From positions 868,001 through 932,000 of the forward strand of contig JAJNNX010000002.1 of the NCBI GenBank assembly GCA_023159155.1: a stretch of DNA of 64,000 nt, read 5' to 3'. The position numbers and the translations under genes are program-made. This DNA is from Ustulina deusta (lineage: Eukaryota > Ascomycota > Sordariomycetes > Xylariales > Xylariaceae). A model generated the notes under the pieces. The model did no database searches and was not told the origin of the DNA. It was given only the letters and a program-made list of their open reading frames with translations. Below, piece after piece: positions 21,486 through 34,024 of this stretch; positions within the stretch are counted from its first letter, which is position 1, and every line of letters begins with the position of its first letter.

Positions 21486-22938
21486 TGTAAGGTAAGAATA
21501 AGCAGCCCTAAGGGGGAGATAGATCTACGATGTACGAGAGTGTTTGCCGTCTGGGTTTGTATCTCCTGGAAGAGATATGAAGGCAGAGACGCAGAGGATC
21601 GCAATGGCGGGAGGCGATGCACGCGAGAGAAAACGGCACGTCTTATTAAAAGTGGTGCTGCTGAAGAGCAAGTGCAATGCAACGATGAAACAAGAGCATA
21701 CATGTAATCTAATCTATATGCGACTGAACACTGGACACTGGACACAGTACGACTTGCCACAACAACACAGAAGTCGATGACAAAAGCCAGCGCTCCCTGC
21801 CAAGAAACGTCGGGTTACTTTGTACCACTCCAACGCGATGGCCTACCGCTGCATACAAACACACCGTGTTGCAGATCTTTGAGGCGATCAGCCGACGCGG
21901 AATCGTTCACCTAACTGTAGGGCTTGAGGGACGGCGTACCTAACCCAGTACCTACCTACCTTAGGTACCTTAATCTGAGACAGACTCTGACTGCCTACAT
22001 ACTAGGTACCTTAGGTAACATTTTAAGTACCTACCTACCTCCTTAGGTTCAAATGTTACAACTTGAATAGCCTGTATATACATAGGCATGTAGGTACCTA
22101 ACCACCGGCTGGAATGCTCTTGCATTTAGCAGTCAATTAAGTACCTATCACCACCAGCACCAAACATGCGCAACTATACCCCGAATCGTAGTTTCTACCG
22201 AAATTTCCAACCTTGGTAGATAAATACTCGACGTTGGTGAGGTACATTAGGCGCCGGAGTTGAGCTGCTAGGGTCTACCCAGATATCGACCCAGAAGGTA
22301 TCATCATATACGCGCCTACACGATCTCCAGACGTTCAAATAACAATTAAATATTGACATATTTCATTCAGGCCGTGCTACTCACTCACCGATATTTCATC
22401 ATGACGGCACCTACCTATATACATGAATGCATAGCCCAGCCTTCTGATTACCAATTGTTGTCGTACTCACAGCCTCTTCCCACGCACATGTTACCATCTT
22501 AGCCTAGTAGGCGTGATAACAAGCCGGATATTCTAATTACGCTTCGTCTGACGGGAGGCGAGTTGAAACCCGAAGGGCATCAATTATCTCAGAGTCCTGT
22601 CTTGATATGCGAGCAGAACAGCCATGATCATCCAAACCCCCTCTCCCTTCCTTGGACGACGGTTTTCCAACCCAGACGCTATTCGGATAGCTAACTCCCA
22701 TGCTACTCCAGTATATCACACATCCAGGGTAGTTCCTCAGTTATTTTATAACGTCCAATCCATTCATTCTGCCGCCCGAGCTCATCACAGAACGGGGCTG
22801 GTGGTCGGTGTTGGGTTCTCAAGCGCGTTCGGGGGGAGATCGTCGCGCGAATACTGGTAGATCGAAACACTCAGGTCGGGGGCAGTACACTCTTCAGCCA
22901 TTTGACCTAGATAGAGATCGTGAGTTACGAGATCCGAA
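21486..22938. other. intergenic region rich in TAGGTACC motifs
   Basis: No gene is supported. From 21938 to about 22110 it is packed with ACCTACCT, TAGGTACC and related words, one of the densest clusters in the window. The segment near 21700-21800 is probably the promoter of the secreted-protein gene. Confidence 0.6.
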
Positions 22939-23532
22939 TTACTTCTTCATGGCACATTTCCACAGCAACCTACTCGATGTACTATTGGCACAGTTAAGAT
23001 TAACCAGTCTAGTCTCCGCCGTGCCCTTGAACGAAATTCTAGATGCAGGTGTGAGAAACAAACGAGTTGTGTAGCGTAGCGTCTGAGACAGCGGGAAGAC
23101 AGACTCACGGGTACTCGGGGTTGACGTCGTCGCAATACCACGTCTGTTGATGACGAGCAATTTCGACTTCCTCTCGAACAGGACGTCCGTGTCGATGGTG
23201 TAGTATCTCTCTTCCCCATGCGCCACCGTCCTGTCCTCGCAGGGCGTTCACATGTCGTCTTCCGAGTCTCTGTTGAACGAGTCCGGCGTCAACTGAGGAC
23301 CATCCAGACTGCATACTGTCGTGCAGTTCGTTGCCGGGTTCGCCACTCCGAGCTGGAAGTGCGCCACGGTAGGTGGGTTTTGTAGCAAATACCCGATATT
23401 CTTGACGCTGAACATGCTCGGTGCTTCTGATCTCGCCGAGCATAGTGGCGTGTCATGTCCGGCTGGGGGGATGGCTCTGGCGACCTGCGCCCATAGCAGG
23501 ACGTGGAGCGAGGCGAATAGCATGCACCCCAT
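22939..23532 (-). pseudogene. probably disrupted small secreted-protein gene
   Basis: ATG at 23532 starts a signal peptide (MGCMLFASLHVLLWAQVARA) and a Cys- and Asn-rich mature part. The frame stops at a TGA (23250-23248), yet the same frame downstream still reads like protein (RYYTIDTDVLFERKSKLL). The convincing C-terminal frame, TWYCDDVNPEYP, then a 70-nt intron (23108-23039, donor GTGAGT, acceptor CTAG) and a last exon 23038-22939, lies one base out of phase. The shift maps to about 23144-23150. Two lesions therefore separate good coding segments. An alternative is an extra intron (GTATGC donor near 23327, CAACAG acceptor) that restores an open frame but replaces the protein-like segment with an unlikely one. 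Sequencing error is also possible. Family unknown; it resembles the protein at 20892-21485. Confidence 0.55.
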
Positions 23533-24595
23533 GTATTCTCTTTCGTGGTCTTCGCGAATATTTGGTGATGGTTAGCCTAGAGGAGATGGAACTGCCCGTC
23601 AATCTAGGAAAACCCGAGTTCTATAAATCCAAAAACCTAATTTTAGCACCCTAGCCGCCGACATGAATCGCTCGCTCAGGACCGCCCTCCACTCTCGATA
23701 TTGTGATGCACTTATTACCCGGGTCAACCACATAGCCGGGAGGCAGATCTGCGTGAGAATGGAACAACAGATACCAAGTGTCCCCAGCATCTCATGTGAT
23801 AACCTCACTGGCGAAAATCGGGTAACGGTGCCTAAACAAGATAACGTATAAGCTAGGGACTTAGTATCACTACACATTGCTAAATTTCCGGCTGGGTTTA
23901 TAATTTGTTCTCCCTGTTGAGCCCGCATTGCGGAACACTACTTCAATCTATTGATATGAAATGCGAGGTATCACAGGTTGTAGCAGCATTTATTTCTGAC
24001 GGAACTCGTAGAATCAACTACCCCGAGCCTGCGCAGGATCATGATCTGTTGGTAGGAAATGCTAACGGTTGTTTAGCTCTATTAAGTCAACAAACAAGAA
24101 AACGCCTCGCTAACTTTAGCAAAACAAGAATCTGATACAGTTATACTAATAATGTCGCTGGCTATCTATATAATATTACCATAATAGTGCTATGGGAGAG
24201 AGATGGTTGGATTTTTTATGCCTAGGAATAAGACTGGTCCAATTTACGCCAGGTCATTGTTAATAGTGTTAGTTGCCGAGATTTTAAGTCTCAACTATAT
24301 ACTCGTCTCAAAAAATAGTGGAAGATTCATCGATTAAAACCGGTATATTTTAGTTTTTGTTGATAAAATATATGTTAGGGAATTGGAATTAGGGGCAGAC
24401 GCCAGCAGAGGGTATAAATTTAGGTGCCTAAAGTACCTACGTTACAAACATTGCCGGCAAGTTAGAATACAATACCTATCACATAACACATCCCTACTAT
24501 GCTCTAATCTAAACACCTAATACGCCTAGAAAGCCACGACTATATATGCAGGACATAGGCTCTCTGCCTCGTGAACTCATCATTACGCTGATTAT
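23533..24595. other. intergenic region with an AT-rich segment
   Basis: No gene is supported. From about 24060 to 24420 the sequence is markedly AT-rich with many TA steps compared with both sides. This would fit a degraded, perhaps RIP-mutated, repeat relic, but I see no terminal repeats or transposase or reverse-transcriptase remnants. The stretch before 24596 should be the sulfite reductase 3' UTR. Confidence 0.5.
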
Positions 24596-27500
24596 TTACT
24601 CCTCATCGGATTCTTCCTCAGCAACCTAAAAGGTGTAAGTTCATGTTAATCGTAATAGGGAGGTGATATAACTCACGTTATCGTGGAAGTCTTGCCCCCC
24701 CCTTGTTGCCACAATGACGCCTGCGCGAATACAGAAGTCTCCAAAGTGCTCGTCTTCCTCACGCTCACTTGCATATCGCTTGAGCAAAGGCTTCATTATA
24801 GCGAGGATTTCGTCTTCCTTTATGCTCGCCCGATACAACTTGTTGAGGCGTTGACCGTGATAGCCTCCACCCAGATACATGTTGTAGGCACCATACGCTT
24901 TACCGACGAAGGCAACCTCAGCCAACCAGGGGCGAGCGCACCCGTTTGGACAGCCAGTCATACGCATGACAATAGAATCTTGCTTCAAGCCATTTTCTTC
25001 AAGGCATCCTTCTAGCTTAGTGATGAGTTCGGGTAAATAGCGTTCACTCTCAGCCATGGCTAAACCACAAGTTGGGAACGCCACACAAGCAGAAGAGCTA
25101 AGGCGCAAACCAGAAAACTGGACGTTGTCAAGCTTGTATTTTTTCAGGAGATCTTTCATCTGTGGCAAATCCTCGTCTGCAACATTGCTAAGAATCAGAT
25201 GCTGGTTTCCAGTCAATCTGAACTCGCCCTTGTGAGCTTTAGCGATTTCGCGCAGACCAGTCTTCATCTGGAACTCTGCAGTATCCTCAATGCGACCATT
25301 CTCGATGAAGAGAGTGAAATGGTTCATAGAATTCTCATCCTTCTGCCAGCCAAACGTGTCAACGTTGCTCTTGAAGTGGAATGGTCGTTCTGGCTCGAAC
25401 GCCTTGCCCCACATGGCCTCGACCTTGGAGCGGAAAACATCGACGCCCAGATCATCGATAGTATACTTTAGACGGGCATGTTTACGATTCTTTCGGTCAC
25501 CGTAGTCTCTTTGTACAAGCATAATCTTTTCGCAGGCAATGTGGACTTCCTCAGCCTTGACGTAGCCCATCATGCGACCTGTCTGCGGGTAGGTTTTCTT
25601 GTTGTTATGTGTAGCACCCATACCACCACCGGCGAGGACGTTGAAGCCAGTGAGGTGATCATCGTCTCCTTTTATGGCAATCAGACCAACGTCGTGAGCG
25701 TAGACATCGGTGTCATTGTGAGGGGGAATGGCAATGGTAATCTTGAATTTCCGGGGCAAGTAGGTTGGCCCATACAGGGGCTCAAAGTCTTGGACTGCAT
25801 CGCCCGCGATTTGTGTCTTTTTATTGTCATCGTCCGTGAGCCATATCTCGTGGTAGGCAGTGGTAGTAGGGAGCAGGTGGTCGCTGATTTTCTTGGAGCA
25901 TGCCCAGACTTCTTTGTGGTATTGAGATTGTGTGGGTAGAGAGCTGCACATGACGTTTCTGTTGACATCACCGCAGGCGGCAATGGTAGTCATGAGCGCT
26001 TTGTTGATGGCTTGCATGGCGGGCTTCAGCTTCCCCTTGATAACACCGTGGAACTGGAAGGTTTGTCTCGTAGTGAGTTTCATGGTTTCATTGCCGAGAC
26101 TCGTGCTGATGTCGTCCATCTGGACCCATTGCTTCGGGGTTGACACACCGCCGGGAAGCCTGCATCGTATCATGAATGAATAGGCGGGCTCCAATCCTTG
26201 CGCTTTTCGCTCATCGCGGACATCACGGTCATCCTGCATGTAAGTGCCGTGGAACTTGGTTAGTTGCTGATCTGACGCAGAAATGGCACCAGTCGTGGGG
26301 TCATTTAGGCCTTCAACAATGGTTCCTCGCAGGTAATTGGAAGCTAGCTTAATGTCTTCATTGGTAATCGGCGGGGGCTCCTCCGGTAGGCCTTCCACAT
26401 TCGCGACACCCAGTGCCTGCCAAATCTTTGGTTCCCAGTCAGCGTAGCCAGTTTGATAACCGTCGGGATCCTGATCATCGCCAAGGCCAACATCTGCCAA
26501 CCTCTTACCGCCAAACGTAGCCAATAACTTATCGAGGTCTTTCGCAGGTTTGTTGTAATAAACCCTGTCCTCCTTACGAGGCCAGTAGTGTTTGTCACCA
26601 AGACCAAACACCGAGTAATTGACGGAGGCAAGATCGAGATCAGTGCTATCCTTGATAGCATCCCACAGCGGCTTGCCGTTTTGTGGGAATTCGCCCTGGC
26701 CGGCAGTTGAAGTAATGAAAACAATGTTTTCCTCGGTTGGTAGATCTTCAGTAGGATAGTCTTCCATTGCCATGACTGTCGTCTTTAGACCTCTTGCGCG
26801 GCCTCTGGTGCCCAGCCGCTTGGCCAATGACTGTGCATTCCCGTTGTCTGAGGCAAACAGAATAGTTAGAGGCGCCCCAAATAGGCCCTCTAATAACTGG
26901 TTGTACGCATCTTTGGCTTTGCGCTTCTGTTGAGCTCGGACTTCTGTTCCAAAGTCTTGAGCTAGGTTAGCTGCAAAGGTTGGCTCCCGTCGCATGAGCT
27001 GCGTGAGCTGGTTGTCACGCGCCAAAAACTTCTTAAGCTCGTCTTTTACCCGCTCCGAGTCCAAGGAAAAGTTGGGCTCTCCCTTGCTCTCATTAACAGG
27101 ATTCCATCTGTAGAGAGGCCAGTAGCCCAAGTCCACAGCCTTCTTGGTCTCCTGTAAGACTGTCAAAGGGGAATCGTGCTCGCCAAAGTACGGCAAGTAA
27201 GCCAGTACAATGGAGGGGCCGTCGAACCGATCAGCCTCGAGCATAGCCTGCAGAACCTGTGTATAAGAGCCGTATACTGCAGTAGATGCAACATAAGCAT
27301 TACCGAAGTTCATCGCATACAGGCCAATATCCTTCTTTCGTCTCTCTGAATCCGCGGCAGCACGTTCCGAATAGGGAGTCGAGTCAATAATGAGCATGTT
27401 GACATTTTCTCCCGAGGCTAGGACATGGTGAACACCAGAGTTACCAAAGTCGTATGACCATGCATCAGACCCGACTAGCCACAATGATTCTTTTCTAAAA

Positions 27501-29506
27501 AGACTCTTGCTGGAAAGCAGAGTGCGGGCGGCAGGAGACCCGTCAGTTTCGAGACGCGCGATAACACCGTCCGCAATTTCACCTGCCTTCTGTACATCTT
27601 CGGCGCTTGCTGCCCATTTCGCCAGCCAGTTGACAGGAGACTCCGTGGTGAAAGAACCTGTGCTTGCCGCTATCTTGACTTCCTTAACGAATCGGTTACG
27701 GCGCTCCTTTCGGGCAAGTAGTGAACCAAACCCAAACTCAGGACTTGCTGCTATCGTGGAAGAAACACCCGCGTTCTTTGAGTGGAGAGCATTTGCCACG
27801 AAAACCCTCGCACCGAATAGTTGGTCGAGAATTTTAGTGTATGCCGTCTCTAATTTCGGCTGCTCTAAAGTATTGGCTAGAATATCTTCGTGTCGTTCTG
27901 TCTTGCCTATCTCGAGGTTCTGTAGGGGTTTGTCTAAGCTCAGGTTTTGGAAGACTCCCTTGAGGGCCTGATCAACCGTTTCCGGAGCTATGTAGCCCAA
28001 TTGATGACCAACAATGGTATCAACGCCACCCCCCGGGCTGCTCTTAACAGACGTCAGAACATCAATAAGAAGCGGCCCCCATTTTGTAGTCTTCCTCGAG
28101 ACCTGTTCAAGAACAGCCAGACGCCGCACCGATTTCGGAATGATCTCATGAAGCTTGGCGCTCAACCACGGCCTATATAAGCGAGCTGTAATCATACCAG
28201 CCTTCGCGTAAACGTCAGTCGGTTTCGCACCATCCAGAGCCTCCGCGAACAGTCCAGCGTCGGAGCCGAAGACAAATATGGCTTTTTCCGCTGTAGACGG
28301 TCCCGACCATTCGAAGGCATGGTATTCTCTGCCAGTCGAGTCCCGGAGCCGCGTCCAGATCGATATCACGTACTTGTATATGTCTTCTGATGTAACCTGT
28401 GGAGCGGATAGCTCTATTGTGGTGGCTTCTGACATGCTAGGCGACATAGCTGAGTCACTTTGCTGACTAGACTTCTCAGATATTTCGGATGAGGTTACTT
28501 TAGAGGCTGCACCTAATATGGCTGATTCCGTCAAGTTGCTAGCGCCCGGCGTAACTTGGGTGTCTGGCCGCACCGAGGCTACGGCAACTCGTCCGTCGTC
28601 CGCATAGATACCGGAGGTTGCTACCGAATTGGACTGGTACCGACGAACGTCATCGAGATTGAGTATCCGGCCCACCAAGCCCCAGTCCTCGGCGGAAATG
28701 GGCTTATCAAGGCTGGAGGAGCTTGGATCAAAGAAATGAATGACACCCTTGCCAGATTGAATAGCGAGGGCGTGTGCGGTGATGGCCATATCTTGAGCCT
28801 CTTGAAGAGATTCTGACTGGAGGAAAGTCCATCCCGAATTCCTGATAGCGGTGATGGCAGAGTAGTCTGGAAGCTGGCTGGGTGCAAGCGAGACATGAAG
28901 AACCACCGGATAGTTGGCCAACTTGTAGAGATGGGCAATGGATGGGAGAAGGACAGCGGAAGTAGTAGTCACAGAGGTGAGGCGACCTGAGCGGACAGGA
29001 GCGAAGACGGAAAGGAGAGGGTCGTTGTTGTATCTGACGGATTGTATCTGTTGTCCATTAGCCTCGACGGTTCAGGCTAATAGCTATATCCAAGCAATTG
29101 AAAACTCACTTCCGGAATTGCGCCTTCAGCTCTGGAAACCAGGCCAGGGTCTCTTCTGGCGGCATATCTATTTAGATGAGAAGAGTAGGCGGAGTCTTGC
29201 CCTTGCGCCGGTTGCACAGAAACAATGACGTCGCTGGCTAGATATGCGATCCGTGACACTTTAACGACAAGACGAGATCAGCTATGCTCTGTTGTAGTAC
29301 ATGTATCGATTTACTAAAATGACGCGATGTGCGAGCCCCCCCACGGGCATTCCTCTCTGCTCTATTTATACCATGATGATAGGACGCAAGGAACAAAGGG
29401 TGGACAACTTACCAGCCTCTTCAGGCGTGCGAATCTGGATATCGTTGCCTGCCATTGTGTTACTGGCAGCAGAAGATGAGTCCGCCCTACCAAAGAGAAA
29501 CGACAT
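24596..29506 (-). CDS. met5: sulfite reductase (NADPH), hemoprotein beta subunit with fused flavodoxin domain
   Basis: Reduces sulfite to sulfide with six electrons in assimilatory sulfur metabolism, working with a flavoprotein alpha subunit. Four exons: 29506-29413, 29258-29110, 29047-24677 and 24625-24596. They total 4644 nt (1547 aa), all in frame. The N-terminal half is the pyruvate:ferredoxin-oxidoreductase-like region typical of fungal enzymes (RLTSVTTTSAVLLPSIAHLY). A flavodoxin domain starts at about residue 805 (LTILFASDNGNAQSLAKRL). The siroheme/4Fe-4S domain follows from about 985. The four cluster cysteines are Cys1402, Cys1408, Cys1447 and Cys1451, matching the spacing of E. coli CysI (434, 440, 479, 483). 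The acidic C-terminus VAEEESDEE comes from a 30-nt last exon. An in-frame second Met (MAGND, residue 18) could also start the protein. Confidence 0.95.
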
Positions 29507-30792
29507 GTTGAGAGCAATATAATAATAAAAAACCACTGCCCAGCAACAATCGACGAGAAACCCGCGGCTCGGCTCCCCCGCTGAGGATTGCGAATAATTT
29601 TTGCAATGTACGATGTGGACAACTACACTACACTAGGATCTAGGGTCCTGGACGATGGCGACATCTGATCCAAATCCCGACTCGGGGCCGTCGACAACAC
29701 CCCGCTGTGGCATCTAGTCTCGCTACCTACATGTATAGCGCCTGAGGTCCTCCGGGAGACTGGGCTCAACGTCTAGTTTTAGACGATTTTGAAGACTGGA
29801 CCAGGATCACGCCATCGTCACAGTCTTGTTTCGCACCAATCAGTGCGGAGACTTTGTCAGAGAGCCTTCCGATGGCCTGTGGACTTGGCCCCAGACAAGC
29901 CAGGCGAATGAGAGGGACCGGGAGTCGGAGGGGTCGAACATATTGCATCAGAGCCGCTTGACTCTCGAGAGGGCACCCGAGAGCCGGGCTGATCTGTGTG
30001 GGAGGATCAAAGATGCATTTGGTCAGTCAAATTATTGAGATACTGCATATACTAAAAATGACTTGACGCTAGAGGGGCGAAGTCAATCCAGGTTAGGTAC
30101 TTGGGCATGTAGATAGTAATGGAGGGGTCCTAGGTAAGTCGTTACTGCACCCAACATAAGAAAGTCTGGGGAGTTTTTCCCCGACAGCCGCTATGGGTTC
30201 CGGGCTAATCACCCGCACTGGTAGAATTAAACAAGACTACGTGGTACCTAACTAGGGTACATATCTAGTTAGTCTGAAGAGGAAAAAAAGAGGAAAAAAG
30301 AGGGGGAAAGGAGAAGGAAAAAAAAACATACAGTAAAAATAGTACGCTCTATGCACATATTCTACAGTACACCTACCGTGTTTAATCATCCCCCTCCAAG
30401 CGACACTCGGCTGCTTGGTTGTTGCATGGATCACTCTTGCAGCACAGGCAATAAGATGATAGGTACTTAAGGTATTTTAATGCTGCGATGAAGGTAATCC
30501 ATGCCGTAAAAGGACCATGCTAGCTGACTCAGTGCACTACCAACCTGTCGTCTGTGCCCGCCTGGTGACAGTAGACAGACGTCACGCATGCCTGTCAATG
30601 CCCCGCGGCTTTGAGCAATCAGGGTCCATTTCCAGGGGTGCAACATGTCATATATAGTAGGCACTGCAGACATCACTCGATCAGCAATCAAAACGAAACC
30701 AGTCACTTTGATTCCTGTGGGAAGTACGCGTAGCTCTATAATGAATACACGATAGCCTCATCGAAGCCGCAGCATTTCCCCTGCAATTCGCT
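29507..30792. other. intergenic region between met5 and rki1
   Basis: Divergent promoter region: met5 leaves to the left and the isomerase gene to the right. It contains a 51-nt all-purine run at 30276-30326. No gene is supported. Confidence 0.6.
30276..30326 (+). repeat. 51-nt polypurine tract
   Basis: An uninterrupted run of A and G only, partly mirror-symmetric, about 0.5 kb upstream of the ribose-5-phosphate isomerase start. Such tracts can adopt triplex structure or act as nucleosome-poor promoter elements. Here only the sequence property is seen. Confidence 0.9.
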
Positions 30793-30822
30793 GTGTGTGC
30801 GGACGCGTCTCGCCAAGGTTTC

Positions 30823-31869
30823 ATGAAGCCAACCGTTCGAGCTTTTTCAACAGCGCCCTCAACCGCCCTGAGATCCAGCAGACACCGTGCGCCATTTAGG
30901 TGTACCGACGACTTGCCCTCGGCGGACCCTCGATCCACTGTCGCCCGACCACGGCAGTTTCGCCGATTCCACCACCACCCTTCCTCCATTCGACCCGCCC
31001 CGCGACGCGCAATGGCGACAAACGCTGCCGTGGACGTGAACCTCGTCGAGGCCGCGAAGCGCGCGGCGTGCCAGCAAGCTGTCAAAGACAACTTCTCGCC
31101 GACCTTCAAGTACGTGGGCATCGGGAGCGGGAGCACGATAGCGTACGTGGTGGAGGCCATCGCGGCCCTGGGGCCCGAGGTGTCGGCGGGCATCAAGTTC
31201 GTGCCGACGGGCGCCGGCTCGACGAAGCTGATCCGGGACGCCGGGCTGACGGTCCTGCAGGTCCCGGAGCTGCTGAGCGAGGTGGGCTTTGCCGGCCCCG
31301 GCACGAGCAGGCAGCATCTCGACATCTACTTCGACGGCGCCGACGAGGTCGACGCCGAGTTGAATTGCATCAAGGGCGGCGGCGCGTGTCTGTTCCAGGA
31401 GAAGGTCGTCTCCCGGCTGTCCAAGAAATTCATCTGCGTCGCCGACTCTCGCAAGAAGGCCGGTCGGCTGCTCACCAACTGGGCCTACGTCCCCGTCGAG
31501 GTGTCGCCCATCGCCGCCGAGCTCGTGCGCCAGGCGCTCATCGACCTAGGGAGCAAAGACCCGAGTATTCGGGTCTCCCCGTCTACATCTACCTACCTAA
31601 TCACTGATAACCACAACTACTTAATTGATGCGCCGTTCCCGACGCTGCTGCTGAATAGTCAGGCAGAGCTCGTCGACCCCGCAAAGGGCCTCTGGACTCC
31701 CAATGCGTTGACGGCCAAGATCCGTAGCATATTAGGTGTCTTGGAGGTAGGCATTTTCTCAGGCCTGACTGGTCCACAGGCCACCGCGGCTGGCCCAGAC
31801 GTAGAGGGTGTCAAACCGGTTAAGATCTACTTCGGTAAGACAGACGGGGGATTCGAGACCCAGGAGTGA
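30823..31869 (+). CDS. rki1: ribose-5-phosphate isomerase A
   Basis: Interconverts ribose-5-phosphate and ribulose-5-phosphate in the pentose phosphate pathway. The frame is intronless. The first ATG at 30823 gives 348 aa; a second ATG at 31012 (G at -3, G at +4) gives 285 aa, which matches the usual length and begins just before the conserved VEAAKRAACQQAV. Family motifs are VGIGSGSTIAYVVEAI (phosphate loop), IYFDGADEVD, IKGGGACLFQEKVV and ITDNHNYLIDAPF. The 63 extra residues are rich in Arg, Ser and Pro with almost no acid at first (MKPTVRAFSTAPSTALRSSR), like a mitochondrial presequence, so dual localisation is possible. GC content is very high up to about 31555 and then drops sharply at a perfect 7-bp palindrome with 4-nt loop (31558-31575). 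Confidence 0.94.
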   Translation: MKPTVRAFSTAPSTALRSSRHRAPFRCTDDLPSADPRSTVARPRQFRRFHHHPSSIRPAPRRAMATNAAVDVNLVEAAKRAACQQAVKDNFSPTFKYVGIGSGSTIAYVVEAIAALGPEVSAGIKFVPTGAGSTKLIRDAGLTVLQVPELLSEVGFAGPGTSRQHLDIYFDGADEVDAELNCIKGGGACLFQEKVVSRLSKKFICVADSRKKAGRLLTNWAYVPVEVSPIAAELVRQALIDLGSKDPSIRVSPSTSTYLITDNHNYLIDAPFPTLLLNSQAELVDPAKGLWTPNALTAKIRSILGVLEVGIFSGLTGPQATAAGPDVEGVKPVKIYFGKTDGGFETQE

Positions 31870-32306
31870 TGTCTGGCCACCGCAGTCCGCATTTAGATGT
31901 TTAGGACTATGGGAATTGAAAAGAGCGATTTTGTGATACAGCATTATGAGAGTTGGTCCACGCTAATTTGCAACCGGGCAATACAACTCATGATATGGTA
32001 CCTATCCATAAAAGGTAACCTAACTTGTTGCCTAACCTAAGTCCATTGGCCTTGCTCGCGCTGAAAGAAATTGGTGTAGAAGCAAAGTATTACATATACT
32101 AAAAGGGTCATATTTGTAATTGTAAACACAGTCTCTGGCCGTCTCATTCTCTTCTCGGATGCCATGTAAAAGTGCTGCTGCCTCATCATATAATATACAG
32201 CGTGTTCGTTAATCAGTTCGCTATGCTCTTAAGATGTTGTGCGGTCCCATCCGACCGTTTTGTGCTTTTGCGCTAGATAAAAGAGTTGGTCTCTGATATA
32301 TGAACA
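31870..32306. other. short convergent intergenic region
   Basis: Lies between the 3' ends of rki1 (+) and ypt6 (-). Nothing beyond 3' UTR-like AT-rich sequence is seen. Confidence 0.6.
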
Positions 32307-33245
<939 letters not shown>

Positions 33246-34024
33246 CTTGGGCACTGATGTTGGTAAGACTTGGTGATATACGCGGTTCGAAAATTAGGTT
33301 CGAAAGATCGGCTTGCTTCGGTAGCTGTTTGAAATGTTGATTGTATGAAGGACAATGGGCGGGTGTCACGGTAGGAAAGGAGATATGATAGATCTATTGA
33401 CGATCGTCCAAAGGCGTAAGTAGTACGTAGCCCAGGTAGTGCTATCTGGAAAGATACCTAGCAGGAACCGGCGATAGAAACTACTAAAGCAGTAATTTGG
33501 AAATAAAGGCGGCAGCTCGTTAGACCAGTTTAGTAAAATCAGAGAAGAAATGTTTGGGTAAAGCAAGTAGCTTCTTTGAGGACCTTACTGTTCAAAAGGA
33601 GGTGAACTATTTCGCACATGCAGCCGATAGCCTACCAGCTGCTGGCTGCCAATGAGAGACGCACTTAATAGGAGTGTGTTAAACTCCTCCTTGGTACCTG
33701 GGTAGGTACCTACCCGCTCCTACATTTGTACCCGTAGAAGATAGAAGGTATAGGCCGTGGACCCCGCCAAGACGCCCTGGGTGTCCGATAAGATCCCAGA
33801 ACAGGTAAGTACCTAGGTACCTACCACATATCTTATCGAAGGCTCGCTCTTGTTGAAATTTTTGGTACTAAATTCACACCCCACCCGGTTGTCACCGAAT
33901 CTTCGGCTGTAATTTTGCTGTCTCAATATAAACCAACGGGCCAAGAAAGCACCCCCGGCTCTTGGTTGCCTTTGATCATATTTGTTTGGCGTGTTATTCC
34001 CTTGAGATACACATATTGTTCGAA
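33246..34024. other. divergent promoter region between ypt6 and nop53
   Basis: No gene is seen. Clusters of GGTACC/TAGGTACC words occur at 33696-33720 and 33806-33825. Confidence 0.6.

Noticed and set aside
30900..31607. Long plus-strand ORF in a second frame over rki1, and minus-strand ORFs of 152-214 codons
   Set aside because: They are shadows produced by the high GC content of the rki1 coding frame.
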